In this document: positions 7,814-8,623 of the stretch, piece after piece
Numbering within the stretch: the first letter of the stretch is position 1
Layout of the letters: each line of letters starts with the position of its first letter
Notes under the pieces: model-generated
Seen by the model: only the letters and a program-made list of their open reading frames with translations
The model's database searches: none
What the model was told of the DNA's origin: nothing
Translations under genes and position numbers: made by a program
Origin: Rhodospirillaceae bacterium CCH5-H10
Lineage (GTDB): Bacteria; Pseudomonadota; Alphaproteobacteria; Reyranellales; Reyranellaceae
Assembly: GCA_001557035.1 (NCBI GenBank)
Contig: LSKJ01000392.1
Span: forward strand, 1 to 8,623
DNA length: 8,623 nt
Direction of reading: 5' to 3'

Positions 7814-8581
7814 ATGTTGCCGACGGGTGTCAGCGGGGCTCTTTCAGGCTGGGGACGGGCGGTGCTCGACGCCGTGCTGCCGCCGCTTTGCCTCGGCTGC
7901 AACGAGATCGTCGGCGCGCCGGGCGCGCTGTGCACGCGCTGCTGGCAGGGCTTCTCCTTCATCTCCGCGCCCCAATGCGTGTGTTGCGGCACGCCCTTCG
8001 CGGAGGATCTCGGGCCCGGCGCGCTCTGCGCGGGCTGCCTCGCGCGACGGCCACGCTATCACCAGGCCCGCGCCGCGCTCGTTTATGACGACGGCAGCAA
8101 GCGGCTCGTCCTGCCCTTCAAGCACGGCGACCGCACCGACATCGCGCGTGCCTGCGGCGCCTGGATGGCGCGCGCGGGCACGGACCTGCTGGCTTCGGCC
8201 GATCTCGTGGCGCCGGTGCCGCTGCACTGGCGGCGCCTGTTCGTGCGCCGCTACAACCAGGCGCAGTTGCTGGCGCGGATCGTCGTGCGGACGGCTGCAA
8301 CCGAACGCAAACCGCGTCTGATGCCGGACCTGCTGCGCCGGCGGCGCTGGACGGGTTCGCAGGCCGGGCTCAGGGCCCGGGAGCGGCGCAGCAATGTCCG
8401 GGAAGCCTTCGACGTCCATCCGAAATGGGTGCCCGAGGTTTCCGGCAGGACCGTGCTGCTGGTCGACGACGTGCTGACGACCGGCGCGACCGTCGAGGCC
8501 TGTGCGCGCGTGCTGCAACGCGCCGGGGCCCGGCGGGTTGACGTCCTGACACTGGCGCGGGTTGTCCGGCCGGCGTTATAG
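7814..8581 (+). CDS. comF: ComF family protein (zinc-ribbon, phosphoribosyltransferase fold)
   Basis: ComF proteins are linked to DNA uptake and DNA processing in competent bacteria, but their biochemical role remains unclear and most carriers are not known to be competent. The 255-aa protein has eight cysteines in four CxxC pairs (26/29, 40/43, 55/58, 72/75), consistent with zinc binding in an N-terminal domain. It continues with KHGDR (103-107) and VPLHWRRLFVRRYNQAQLLAR (135-155, conserved in the family), then the PRPP-loop signature VLLVDDVLTTGATV (214-227) of type I phosphoribosyltransferases. The ATG at 7814 gives a usual N-terminus ahead of the PPLCLGC motif; a TTG at 7793 is possible. 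No ribosome site is clear. A glutaredoxin-like gene starts 19 bases after its stop, suggesting a joint transcript. Confidence 0.93.
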   Translation: MLPTGVSGALSGWGRAVLDAVLPPLCLGCNEIVGAPGALCTRCWQGFSFISAPQCVCCGTPFAEDLGPGALCAGCLARRPRYHQARAALVYDDGSKRLVLPFKHGDRTDIARACGAWMARAGTDLLASADLVAPVPLHWRRLFVRRYNQAQLLARIVVRTAATERKPRLMPDLLRRRRWTGSQAGLRARERRSNVREAFDVHPKWVPEVSGRTVLLVDDVLTTGATVEACARVLQRAGARRVDVLTLARVVRPAL

Positions 8582-8600
8582 TCCGCAAAAGAGGTTAACC

Positions 8601-8623
8601 ATGGCCAAGATCGAGATCTACAC
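8601..8623 (+). CDS. grxC: Probable glutaredoxin 3, start only (cut by the window end)
   Basis: Only eight codons are present, reading MAKIEIYT. AGAGG (8590-8594) lies 6 bases before the ATG, so this is a real translation start. The sequence matches the usual first beta strand of glutaredoxin 3, which precedes a CPYC redox motif, and glutaredoxin genes often follow comF in alphaproteobacteria. The CPYC motif lies beyond the window, so the product name rests on eight residues and gene order. Confidence 0.7.

Overview
This GC-rich window has the gene content and gene order of an alphaproteobacterial chromosome. The evidence is an alphaproteobacterial-type SecA (921 aa with a C-terminal SEC-C zinc tail), divergent from a periplasmic parvulin gene followed by argJ and mutT, and a homologue of the mitochondrial complex I assembly factor NDUFAF5 divergent from comF and a glutaredoxin-like start. 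A Rhodospirillales-like or rhizobial relative fits, but genus cannot be fixed from this sequence. Nearly all of it is core, housekeeping DNA, tightly packed. I do not see a defence island, CRISPR array, RNA gene or complete mobile element.

Layout. Bases 1-147 hold no convincing gene. They contain a 16-bp sequence repeated at 23-bp spacing (6-44), which may be the tip of an insertion sequence lying to the left, and a GC hairpin just after the secA stop codon. secA (148-2913, minus strand) is intact and has a recognisable sigma70-type promoter, with a hairpin at the predicted 5' end of its mRNA. The 293-bp region between the divergent secA and parvulin genes also carries a perfect short palindrome on the parvulin side. 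The parvulin gene (3207-4202, plus) encodes a secreted peptidyl-prolyl isomerase, so it and SecA both act in protein export: one pushes proteins through SecYEG and the other folds them in the periplasm. After a 109-bp gap with two small hairpins come argJ (4312-5550), for arginine biosynthesis, and mutT (5547-5996), for nucleotide-pool cleaning. These two overlap by 4 bp and mutT appears to start with TTG.

mutT meets a minus-strand gene pair end to end, with no base between the two stop codons. That pair is an NDUFAF5-like SAM-fold protein (6818-7732) followed 5 bp later by a six-helix membrane protein of unknown function (5997-6812). Divergent from it is comF (7814-8581), a zinc-ribbon/phosphoribosyltransferase-fold protein, followed by the first eight codons of a probable glutaredoxin gene (8601 to the window end).

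The most interesting material is the NDUFAF5-like gene, which has an unusual SAM-binding loop, and its uncharacterised membrane partner. The leader hairpin of secA and the edge repeats come next. I found no clearly new multi-gene system.
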